Assembly: GCA_009691805.1 (NCBI GenBank)
Contig: SIAK01000001.1
Location: forward strand, 1-64,000
Reading direction: 5' to 3'
DNA from: Phycisphaerales bacterium
Lineage (GTDB): Bacteria; Planctomycetota; Phycisphaerae; Phycisphaerales; SM1A02
Length of the DNA stretch: 64,000 bases
Shown here: positions 26,653 through 35,486 of the stretch, piece after piece
How the letters are laid out: each line of letters opens with the position of its first letter
Position numbering within the stretch: the stretch's first letter is position 1
The notes under the pieces: generated by a model
Databases searched by the model: none
Told to the model about the DNA's origin: nothing
What the model saw: only the letters and a program-made list of their open reading frames with translations
Position numbers and translations under genes: made by a program

Positions 26653-28842
26653 ATGACGCCTACTGAGCTCTCCTCGAAATCACCACGCAAGCCGATCGCG
26701 CCCAATGACATTCTGCCGGTCGGGCTTGATGACCCTGCGCGGTTTCTGAACCGCGATTTGCAATGGCTCGAGTTCAACTGCCGTGTGCTTGCGCAAGCGT
26801 CGGATCCGCATGTGCCGCTGCTTGAACGCGTGCGCTTTCTCGCGATCTTCGGCTCCAATCTCGACGAATTCTTCATGAAGCGCGTCGGTGGGTTGCGTCG
26901 GCAGATTGATGCGGGCGTTGCGAGCCCCGCGTGGGAGCCGCTCTCGCCTGAAGATCAGGTGACGTTGATTCGTGAACGAACGATTGCACAAAACGCTGTC
27001 GCGCAGCACTTGTGGCGCGATGTGCTGTTGCCCGAGCTCAGCGAGCAGAGCATTCAACTGCTCACATGGAATGAACTTTCCAATGCAGAATGTCAAGAGG
27101 TCGAAGCGTGGTATCGCCGCAATCTCTTTCCAATTCTCACGCCGCTCGCTGTTGATCCTGGCCATCGCTTTCCGTTCATCTCGAATATGTCAGTGTCGCT
27201 CGGTGTGATGTTGCGTCGTCCTGGTGAGAGCGAGCAGCTTTTCGCGCGTGTGAAGGTCCCTGAGTTTGGCGGAAACCTGTTTCGATTCGCGAACTCCAAG
27301 CGCTTCGTGCCGCTGCAAGAAGTCATCGCGCACAACCTCGACGATCTATTTCCTGGCATGGAGATCATCAAGGTCTTGCCTTTCCGTGTGACACGCAATG
27401 CAGAGACCGAGCGAGACAACGAAGACGCAGAGGATTTGCTCGAACTCATTCAACAGCAATTGCGCGAGCGTCGGTTTGCGCGCGTCGTGCGCTTGGAAGT
27501 AGCGTCGAATGCAGGTGATCGCGTGCAGCGGTTTCTCGAAGAGGAACTTGAACTCACGGACGAAGATATTTACGAAGTCGATGGATTGCTCGATTGGGGC
27601 GTGCTCAATGAGATTGCCGACATCGACGCGCCTGAACTGCATTGGCCCAAGTGGACTCCACTCGCGCCACCTGGACTTGAAGCGGAAGACTCTGATGTCT
27701 TCGCGCTCATTCGCAAGCGAGACATACTGCTGCATCATCCGTACCAGAGCTTCGATCATTCGGTCGAGCGATTCATTGAAGCGGCAGCTGTGGATCCCAA
27801 AGTCCTCGCGATCAAGCAAGCGCTGTATCGCACGAGCGGTGATAGCCCGTTCATTCCGAGTCTCATTCGCGCCGCAGAAGCGGGCAAGCAAGTCGCAGTG
27901 CTGGTGGAATTGCGCGCGCGCTTTGATGAAGCACGCAACATCGTGTGGGCACGCAAGCTTGAAGACGCGGGCGTGCATGTGGCGTATGGAGTTGTTGGTC
28001 TGAAGACGCACACGAAGGTCGCGCTGGTCGTGCGACAAGAGGCGGGCAGCATTCGTTGCTATGCGCACGTGGGCACCGGCAACTACAACTCTAAGACCGC
28101 GCGACTCTACGAAGACATCGGGCTCCTCACGTGTGACCCTGCGATCACGGAAGACCTCATCGGTCTCTTCAATTACATGACGGGGCGAAGCCGTCAAAAG
28201 GAATACCAACGTTTGCTCATCGCGCCTGTGGCGATGAAGCGACGCTTCCTTGAGTTGATCGACGAAGAGATTGAAGTCCAACAGCGCGGCATGCGCGGAC
28301 GCATCATCGTGAAGATGAATCAGCTTGAAGACCGCAGCGTCACCGACGCGCTCTATCGAGCATCGAACGCGGGTGTCTCAGTCGACATTATCTGTCGAGG
28401 TTTCTGCTGTGTGCGACCTGGCGTGCCGCACTTGAGTGAGAACATCCGCGTGACCTCCACGATCGGTCGCTTCCTCGAGCACAGCCGCATTTTCTGGTTC
28501 GGTCGCGGCGCCGCGGATCCACTTGACGGTGAGTTCTACATCGGCAGCGCAGACTGGATGTATCGCAATCTCAACACGCGGGTCGAATGTGCAACACCGA
28601 TTGCATTGCGTGACCATCGCGAGCGGTTGTGGCAGATTCTCCAGATGCACTTGAACGATTGTCGTCAGCAGTGGCGCATGGGCAGTGATGGCATTTACAA
28701 GCGCGCGCCCACCGAAGGCATTCCAGAATCAAGTGAAGCGCTCGTTGGCCCGCATGTGCTTCTGATGCGGCAAGAGTTTGAACGCAAGCACCGCGTTTCA
28801 CCAAGCGAGCCGACGTGGCATGGTGCTGCCGACGAGCCGTAA
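26653..28842 (+). CDS. ppk1: Polyphosphate kinase 1
   Basis: FLNRDLQWLEFNCRVLAQA, FFMKRVGGL, VLVELRARFDEARNIVWARKLEDAGVHVAYGVVGLKTHTK, HVGTGNYNSKTARLYEDIGLLT. Confidence 0.96.
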   Translation: MTPTELSSKSPRKPIAPNDILPVGLDDPARFLNRDLQWLEFNCRVLAQASDPHVPLLERVRFLAIFGSNLDEFFMKRVGGLRRQIDAGVASPAWEPLSPEDQVTLIRERTIAQNAVAQHLWRDVLLPELSEQSIQLLTWNELSNAECQEVEAWYRRNLFPILTPLAVDPGHRFPFISNMSVSLGVMLRRPGESEQLFARVKVPEFGGNLFRFANSKRFVPLQEVIAHNLDDLFPGMEIIKVLPFRVTRNAETERDNEDAEDLLELIQQQLRERRFARVVRLEVASNAGDRVQRFLEEELELTDEDIYEVDGLLDWGVLNEIADIDAPELHWPKWTPLAPPGLEAEDSDVFALIRKRDILLHHPYQSFDHSVERFIEAAAVDPKVLAIKQALYRTSGDSPFIPSLIRAAEAGKQVAVLVELRARFDEARNIVWARKLEDAGVHVAYGVVGLKTHTKVALVVRQEAGSIRCYAHVGTGNYNSKTARLYEDIGLLTCDPAITEDLIGLFNYMTGRSRQKEYQRLLIAPVAMKRRFLELIDEEIEVQQRGMRGRIIVKMNQLEDRSVTDALYRASNAGVSVDIICRGFCCVRPGVPHLSENIRVTSTIGRFLEHSRIFWFGRGAADPLDGEFYIGSADWMYRNLNTRVECATPIALRDHRERLWQILQMHLNDCRQQWRMGSDGIYKRAPTEGIPESSEALVGPHVLLMRQEFERKHRVSPSEPTWHGAADEP

Positions 28843-29382
28843 CGGCTGCACGTGATTGCCTTCGAGCTCGACGTTCACATCATCATCGCCGAGGACCGTG
28901 AGGTCGAACGTCGCGCGCCGCAACGTGCGTCCATTTTCGTATTCCAGCAGAAACGCACCCACAGGGTCGCCATCGGCGTCGACGGGGCCACTCACGCCTC
29001 CAAGAAATGCGTACGCAGTTCCGCCGTCCACAGCGAACGTCAACTTCCCATTCGCGCGGTCGAGTCGAATCTCAATGACGCGGTCTTGGTCGTCGAGAAA
29101 TTGAATTTCATCGGATGCAAGAAAGCGCTCGCGCACATCGCTCGGCATCGGTCCAAACTCACGACCGTTGCGCACAAGCGCTTGCACACGATGGATCACG
29201 AGTCGCGCGATGGTGTGCGTCGATGCTTGCTCTGTCGTGGTTTGATACGCAATGAAACTGGCGTTCAGTGAGACGAGCACAGCAGCGAGCAGCGTGCCTG
29301 TGATCGAGAGCGCGATGAGCATCTCGATGAGGCTGAAAGCGCGTACGCGGCGCGGACAAGGTCGAGTTCGATCGCTGATCAC
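28798..29382 (-). CDS. Prepilin-like protein (PilW/GspJ-like), probable GTG start
   Basis: RAFSLIEMLIALSITGTLLAAVLVSL; GTGA overlap with the upstream stop favours GTG at 29382. Confidence 0.75.
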   Translation of the reverse strand: MISDRTRPCPRRVRAFSLIEMLIALSITGTLLAAVLVSLNASFIAYQTTTEQASTHTIARLVIHRVQALVRNGREFGPMPSDVRERFLASDEIQFLDDQDRVIEIRLDRANGKLTFAVDGGTAYAFLGGVSGPVDADGDPVGAFLLEYENGRTLRRATFDLTVLGDDDVNVELEGNHVQPLRLVGSTMPRRLAW

Positions 29383-31868
29383 GCGGCGCCTCCGCCTTCT
29401 CGGTAACTGTCGCGCTGTGGAATCGCCGTGATTGGCCACGGAATGCCGTCGGGCAACTTCGCATCGGGGTCATAGTGCAAACGAATCTCTCCGAACCCAA
29501 GGAATCCAGCGTCATTCGGAAGCAAGCCTTCGCCATCACCATCGAGTGGACCGAAGTATCCAAGTGTGGTGTTGAACGCTTCAGGCGCTCCGCCGTAGAA
29601 GAGCGGCCCAAGCGCAGTGGCAGGGCGGTAGGTGAGCAGCAGCGTGCCGTGCACTTCTGCACTGCCGCGCACATCCATCACGCCTGCGATCACAGTGCCC
29701 TTCAATTTCACGCGCGGTGTCAAGTCAGGATCAATGTTCTGTTCGTTCGCGAAGCTGCCCACATCGACCGACCAACCAGGAAGAAAAATCGAACTGCGCT
29801 GCATGTTGTCGAGCGCTTCTTCGCTGAATCCTGCGAGCACGGCCTGCAACTGTGCGCCATCCGTCTGCGACATGATTTCTGGATCCTCGGGGTCGATGAA
29901 GAATCGGGTTGCGCCCGTGAACTGCACTTTGTTGCGCCAGTGGGTGTACTCGCTTGGAACATCGCCGGTCACGGCGCCGAGGAACGTACAGCCATCGAAT
30001 CGGAGTGAGTTACTGAGCGGTTTCGTATCTGCAACCGCCGAGCCATTCACGGCGCTTTGCATATCAGGAAAGCGCGGCACATACGCGAATGCGCCTCCGC
30101 CTTGATCGACTTGTTCGATCGCACCCGCGTAATTCCAATTGATGTCGGTGCAGCCAGCAGTGGTCTCTACATAGGTCACGCCTTCGAACGTGCAGCCGAC
30201 GAACAGCGCATTGGTTCCGCTTGGAATGCGAACATCACGAAAGGTGATGCCGGTGTACACAGGACGTTGGTAGTAGTCATACGCCGCGAGTGAACCGAAT
30301 GGAATCGCTTCGTAGTTTGCAGCCTCCGCTGGTGTGAAGGATCCGCCAGCGCTGACACCGGCGGTCGTTTGTTGAAGGAGAACTCCCTGCGCAGCATCGG
30401 AAAGCCAAGACGCGCTGCCAGCGAAATCTGCCGTGGAAACAAGGCGAAGTTCATCTGCGGGAACTTCAAAGCGCGCGGGAGGAACATCCAGTGGGCTCTT
30501 CACGGCGCCTTGCGCGATGCCGCGCCAAGGTTCGCCCGCAGCGAGCTCCCATGCTTCTTTCGTCACACCAAACGCCAGCGCGCCTGTGACTTTCGCGTAG
30601 AGGTCATGCGCGTTGAGCACACCATCGTCGTAGCCGAGGCGCGTGTCACTTGCATCCACATCGCCATCGCCATCGCGATCAGGTGCACGTCGATCGATCA
30701 GCCGTGCGAGTTGCGCGTCGACATCGACAAACTCTGGAGAGACGGAACCAAGTCCTGCCGCCATCGCGCGGGCTGCATCCCACACAACACCAGCATCACC
30801 ATCGACATCGAACTCACTGAGAAAGAGATCAAACTCGTCGACGTATTGATTCTGATCGAGATCGACGAGTTCGGGGTGCGCAGAAAGTCCTTGCGACTCT
30901 TCAGGGTGTGCGGGTCGAAGGCGTCCATCGCCGTCGACATCGTGCGCAACGACTGCGTCACGCAGCGTGTCGATCTTGGTGGTCAGTGCTGTGGAGAGGT
31001 AGCGAAAGTCGCTGCGCATGACGATCGGATCACCGTTGCCCGCGGAGAGTTCATTAGGCTCCGTGCCGTAGCGCGTGCCGACAGGTCCATCGATGAGTAC
31101 GTTTTTTCCAACCATGATGCGGTTGGGGCTGAGCACCGCAAACTCGATGCGCTTGGCAAGTCGGCAACGCATGCTCACGGTGCGTGAGACGTTGCCGTCC
31201 GTGCCTGAGCAGGTGATGAGAATGTCCGACGAGTCCTGCAGCGGTTGGTAAGAAAGTCGGAAGTAGAGTTGGTCGTTGTTCGCTTCCATCCGCATCGGCG
31301 GACAGAGCAGCGTTCCATCTTCAAGAACACGCGGCAAAATGGAATCGCCAAACGCAACAGCAAATGCGCTTCCATCTTCGGCGTGCGCATCTTGCAGCGC
31401 TTCGGCGAGACTCGCGGGAGTTCCGGAGCCTGGGTAACCAACAGGCGGGCTCACCGTCACGCCGTCTTGGGGAGTCCAGTTGCCTTGCCAGAGTCTGTCT
31501 GCGAAATCTGCATCGACGACACCGCGCTTCACGACAAAGCGCGTGGCTTCCGAGACCATGCGACGCTGCGCGAAGACGAGTCCAGTCTCGGCAGCGCTCT
31601 GCGCACGAGAAACTTTGAGTGAGCTATCTGCGGTGCGAAGGTTGCCTTGCGCGACCACAGCCATCGCTGCAGCGAGTGAACTAAAGATCACGAGGAAGAG
31701 CATCGCGAGCACACTCGAAACACCGCGTCGAGCGCGCGCGCGGAAAGTCGGTTGATGTCCAAGCGTGCGTCGTGCTTCCATAGAGTGTGCCGCAGTTCCG
31801 TCGCCACGAACCCGTGTTGTGAGTCGTCTATCCCCCTGAAGTATCGCATTCACTTCGGGGCAATCCAA
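29379..31868 (-). CDS. Large PilX-like pilus accessory protein with EF-hand/dockerin-like motifs
   Basis: ARRGVSSVLAMLFLVIFSSLAAAMAVVAQGNLRTADSSLKVSRAQSAAETGL is PilX_N-like. Alternative start at 31781 (MEARR). Confidence 0.75.
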   Translation of the reverse strand: MDCPEVNAILQGDRRLTTRVRGDGTAAHSMEARRTLGHQPTFRARARRGVSSVLAMLFLVIFSSLAAAMAVVAQGNLRTADSSLKVSRAQSAAETGLVFAQRRMVSEATRFVVKRGVVDADFADRLWQGNWTPQDGVTVSPPVGYPGSGTPASLAEALQDAHAEDGSAFAVAFGDSILPRVLEDGTLLCPPMRMEANNDQLYFRLSYQPLQDSSDILITCSGTDGNVSRTVSMRCRLAKRIEFAVLSPNRIMVGKNVLIDGPVGTRYGTEPNELSAGNGDPIVMRSDFRYLSTALTTKIDTLRDAVVAHDVDGDGRLRPAHPEESQGLSAHPELVDLDQNQYVDEFDLFLSEFDVDGDAGVVWDAARAMAAGLGSVSPEFVDVDAQLARLIDRRAPDRDGDGDVDASDTRLGYDDGVLNAHDLYAKVTGALAFGVTKEAWELAAGEPWRGIAQGAVKSPLDVPPARFEVPADELRLVSTADFAGSASWLSDAAQGVLLQQTTAGVSAGGSFTPAEAANYEAIPFGSLAAYDYYQRPVYTGITFRDVRIPSGTNALFVGCTFEGVTYVETTAGCTDINWNYAGAIEQVDQGGGAFAYVPRFPDMQSAVNGSAVADTKPLSNSLRFDGCTFLGAVTGDVPSEYTHWRNKVQFTGATRFFIDPEDPEIMSQTDGAQLQAVLAGFSEEALDNMQRSSIFLPGWSVDVGSFANEQNIDPDLTPRVKLKGTVIAGVMDVRGSAEVHGTLLLTYRPATALGPLFYGGAPEAFNTTLGYFGPLDGDGEGLLPNDAGFLGFGEIRLHYDPDAKLPDGIPWPITAIPQRDSYREGGGAA

Positions 31869-32410
31869 GAGACGCGCGTCATTTCTCGTGGCGCGCTGTC
31901 TTGCACTCCTTGAAATCGCACAGTGACGAGCATGCGGATCATGTCGGTCGCGTTGTCATCGACGCGGACGACGATGTCGAATGGATCGACGCATTCCACC
32001 GTAACTTCTTGCGACCAGCCTTCCATCTTGTCAATGACAGCGCGCGCTGCGGCGACAGGTCCATTGCCGATGGCGGAACTCCACACCGTGCCGGTACCGC
32101 CTTCGCCATCAAAGTCATCGAGATCGTCGTAATCTTCGAGCGAAGTTTCATCAGGCTCTGGTCCCCAGAATGTCGTGCCAGTCACAGGGTCATGCGCGGG
32201 AAGGCGCCATGTCATTTCGCGGAACTCATTGCCGAGGCGTTCCGCAGTCGACGCGTGCGTCGACCATTCGTTCTTGAGAAAAAATGCCTGCTGCGCCGAG
32301 ACAATCGCCAGCACGCCCGTGCCGACGATCACCGTCGCGAGCGCAGTCTCGATGAGCGTGAAACCGCGCGTTCTTGAGTGGATTCGTGATGGTTGCAAGC
32401 GCCGCAGCAT
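31850..32410 (-). CDS. Prepilin-like protein (PilV/GspI-like)
   Basis: TRGFTLIETALATVIVGTGVLAIVSAQQAF. Confidence 0.8.
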   Translation of the reverse strand: MLRRLQPSRIHSRTRGFTLIETALATVIVGTGVLAIVSAQQAFFLKNEWSTHASTAERLGNEFREMTWRLPAHDPVTGTTFWGPEPDETSLEDYDDLDDFDGEGGTGTVWSSAIGNGPVAAARAVIDKMEGWSQEVTVECVDPFDIVVRVDDNATDMIRMLVTVRFQGVQDSAPREMTRVSWIAPK

Positions 32411-32419
32411 TCCAACTCC

Positions 32420-33655
32420 TTAGTGCCCCGATACCAGATTGGACATCTTGAAGATCGGAAGAATGATCGCCATCGCGATGAAGCCAACGACTCCACCCAT
32501 CAGCACGATCATGAGCGGTTCGATCATGCCGGTGACGGACTTGATCGCGTCCTTCAACGCTTTCGCGTAGTAGTGTGAGATTTCATCAAGCGTCTCGCCG
32601 AGGCGACCAGATTCTTCACCCGCGCCGATCATCTGCACGACGGCGCGCGGAAGCAGCGTGGTCTTTTGCAATTGTGATTGCACCTTCTTGCCTTGTCGAA
32701 CCGCGGAGGAGACGCTGCGCCAGAGTCTGCGGTAATGACGATTGCCGCTCACATCCGCCGTGATTTGCAGCGTGTCGAGCATGGGGACGCCTGCATTCAA
32801 CAGTTCGCCCATCGTGTGCAGACTTCGACTGATGTAGAGCGCTCGGAACATGCGGCGCAGAATCGGCATCGTGATCTTGAATCGATCCCACCACAATCCG
32901 CCAACATCCGTCTTGATAAATGTGAGGAAGCTCACCACAACGCCGCCGCCGAGCGTGACAATCACCCACCAATACTGCACCATGAATGCCGACAGGCTCA
33001 TGAGAAATCGAGTGGGACCAGGCAGCGCGTCTTCCTTACCTTTGAAGACGCCCGCGAACTGCGGCAACACAAACGTCAAGAGAAAAATCGTCGTGCCGAT
33101 CGCCATCAGCGCAATGATGCCCGGATAGATGCTCGCGCCGATGACCATCTTGCGCGTTTCAATCTCCTGCGTGAGATAGCTCGCAATGCGGTCGAGCATT
33201 TTCGCGAACGAACCAGACATTTCCGAGGCGCGCACCATGTTCACATAGAGCGGTCCGAAGAGATTGGGGTACTTCGAGATTGCCTCGCTGAAACTCTTGC
33301 CGCTTTCAACGTCAGATCGAACCTGCGAGAGGATCCGTTTGAATTTCGGATTCGCGGTTTGATCTGTGATGCCCTCAAGCGCCGCGCGAATCGAGATACC
33401 TGCACGAATCATGACGGCGAGTTGCGTCGTGAAGTCGAGAATGTCGCTCGAGGAAGGTCCGCTGCTGTAATTGAGGATCGCGGAAAATGTGGACTCGCTC
33501 CCATCCTTGTTGGCGGTCGGAACAAGTTGCACGATGAATTCGCCGCGGCCGCGAATGAGACTCGCAGCGGTCGTGGCGTTTTCTGCAACGAGCACTCCCG
33601 CGTGGAGTTCGCCTTTCGCAGTTCGGGATTGGTAGCGATAGTGCGCCATGAACAA
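32420..33655 (-). CDS. pilC: Type IV pilus platform protein (PilC/GspF)
   Basis: DFTTQLAVMIRAGISIRAALEGI and SLHTMGELLNAGVPMLDTLQI T2SSF domains. Confidence 0.93.
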   Translation of the reverse strand: MFMAHYRYQSRTAKGELHAGVLVAENATTAASLIRGRGEFIVQLVPTANKDGSESTFSAILNYSSGPSSSDILDFTTQLAVMIRAGISIRAALEGITDQTANPKFKRILSQVRSDVESGKSFSEAISKYPNLFGPLYVNMVRASEMSGSFAKMLDRIASYLTQEIETRKMVIGASIYPGIIALMAIGTTIFLLTFVLPQFAGVFKGKEDALPGPTRFLMSLSAFMVQYWWVIVTLGGGVVVSFLTFIKTDVGGLWWDRFKITMPILRRMFRALYISRSLHTMGELLNAGVPMLDTLQITADVSGNRHYRRLWRSVSSAVRQGKKVQSQLQKTTLLPRAVVQMIGAGEESGRLGETLDEISHYYAKALKDAIKSVTGMIEPLMIVLMGGVVGFIAMAIILPIFKMSNLVSGH

Positions 33656-33659
33656 ATCC

Positions 33660-34712
33660 TCAGGCAGCGAGCATGCGATCGAGCTTGTCGGGGTGGCTGG
33701 CTTGCGCGACCGCGTCCTCGCGAGCGATCATGCCGTTGAAATAAAGTTCCGCGATCGCGTTGTCCAAACTCTGCATGCCCATCGCGCGATTGGTTTCGAT
33801 GACGTTCGGGATTTCATACGTGCGCGCTTCGCGAATGATGTTGCGCACGGCGGGCGTACACAGCAGCACTTCAATCGCAGGAACCATGCCTGGTCGATCC
33901 TTGCGGCGGAAGAGTGTTTGCGACACGACTGCTTGCAGCGTGTTGGCAAGCATCGATCGCACTTGATTCTGCTGGCCGGCGGGATAGATGTCGACGATAC
34001 GTTCGACCGATTGACTTGCGTTCACGGTGTGCAACGTCGAGAGCACAAGGTGTCCCGTTTCTGCAGCGGTGATGGCGAGCGCGGTGGTTTCGAGATCTCG
34101 CATTTCACCGACGAGAATGATGTCGGGATCTTGGCGCAGCGCGTGACGAAGACCGCTCGCGAACGTGGGAATATCCGAGCCCAATTCACGTTGTTCGATG
34201 AGACATCGATCGCTTTGAAAGGTGTACTCCACGGGATCTTCGAGCGTGATGATGTGCTTGCGATACCGCTCATTCATCGCTTGAATCATCGCTGCGAGGG
34301 TTGTCGATTTACCGGAACCTGTGTCGCCCGTCACGAGCACGAGCCCGCGCGGCAGATAGGTGAGTCGCGAGATGACTTCAGGAAGGTTGAGCGACGCAAG
34401 GGGCGGCACCTTCGTGCGAATCGCGCGCAGCGCAAGACCAACCACGCCGCGCTGGAGATGCGCGTTCACGCGATAGCGCTTGAATCCCGCGATTTCGTAG
34501 GAGAAATCGAGATCTCGCGCCCGAGCGAATTGTTCGGATTGCTCGGCGCTCATCACTTCATGCACCATGCGACGGGTGTCTTCCGCACTGAGCGGCGGAA
34601 GATCCATTGGGGTCACGACGGTGTTGATGCGCGCTGTCGGAGGATTCCCCGCAACGAGGTGAATGTCCGAGGCGTCGAGTTCATGCGCCTTGCGAAGAAT
34701 GTCATTGAGCAT
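33660..34712 (-). CDS. pilT: Twitching motility ATPase PilT
   Basis: ASDIHLVAGNPPTARI, GDTGSGKSTTLAAMIQAMN, GEMRDLETTALAITAAETGHLVLSTLHT. Confidence 0.94.
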   Translation of the reverse strand: MLNDILRKAHELDASDIHLVAGNPPTARINTVVTPMDLPPLSAEDTRRMVHEVMSAEQSEQFARARDLDFSYEIAGFKRYRVNAHLQRGVVGLALRAIRTKVPPLASLNLPEVISRLTYLPRGLVLVTGDTGSGKSTTLAAMIQAMNERYRKHIITLEDPVEYTFQSDRCLIEQRELGSDIPTFASGLRHALRQDPDIILVGEMRDLETTALAITAAETGHLVLSTLHTVNASQSVERIVDIYPAGQQNQVRSMLANTLQAVVSQTLFRRKDRPGMVPAIEVLLCTPAVRNIIREARTYEIPNVIETNRAMGMQSLDNAIAELYFNGMIAREDAVAQASHPDKLDRMLAA

Positions 34713-34880
34713 CGATTCCCTCGGCGAATGCAGAGCGAGCTGAAACGGACGAGTTTCAGCGAATCTCTCTGCGCACCTGTGTGTGATCGGCGCGATTGCC
34801 CGTAGGAATCACGTGGCTCGGTCAGGATGTGCGTGGATACGCAGCGACGCGGTGATGCGTGAGAGTTGCGCCGTGCAAAC

Positions 34881-35429
34881 CTACTTGGCAGGCGCAATCG
34901 GCGCAGGGGTTGCAGGTGTCACAGATGCACCCGTCGTAGTGGAAGCCGCGGCCGCAATGGGCAAGGGGCGGAGGTCTTCGACGACAATGGCACTTCCTTC
35001 AAACGCGCTGCGCGATGCCAGGAGTCCCATCTGTCGAAGGAGGCGCGCGAGATTGCCAGGATCGCGATAGCCGAGTTCGCCATGCACGCGAAGCGAGGTG
35101 CCTGGTGCTGTGCTTGGAGTCGCATCAAGAACCGCAGGGATGATGAGCGATTTCGTCGCGCTTCCGGGCAGCACCGCAAGCGCCGCCCATGTTCCACCGT
35201 AGGTTGAACCATCCGGCGCGGTGACGCTGTAAGTCCACGCTTCAAGTTCAACAGCAGCATCGTCGGTGTTGCGAACTGCAAACTCGAGTTCGTACTCATT
35301 CGCGTGCGTGTTCGTTGCAGCGCGTCGAACCGAGGTGAGTGTGATGCTGGGCGGCGCGATCGTGCAACCGACGAGAGTCGTGCAACTGAGTGCGAGAGCG
35401 AAAGAAAATTTTCGTGAAATCAGAAGCAT
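34881..35429 (-). CDS. Lipoprotein, possibly LEA14/WHy-like fold
   Basis: Lipobox SCTTLVGC; central ITLTSVRRAATNTHANEYELEFAVRNTDDAAVELEAWTYSV resembles LEA_2/WHy strands. Confidence 0.5.
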   Translation of the reverse strand: MLLISRKFSFALALSCTTLVGCTIAPPSITLTSVRRAATNTHANEYELEFAVRNTDDAAVELEAWTYSVTAPDGSTYGGTWAALAVLPGSATKSLIIPAVLDATPSTAPGTSLRVHGELGYRDPGNLARLLRQMGLLASRSAFEGSAIVVEDLRPLPIAAAASTTTGASVTPATPAPIAPAK

Positions 35430-35486
35430 GCGCGGACGCAGCGTAACCGAACTTCACGCAGGTTTGCGGAGAGCGGCTACGCTTGC

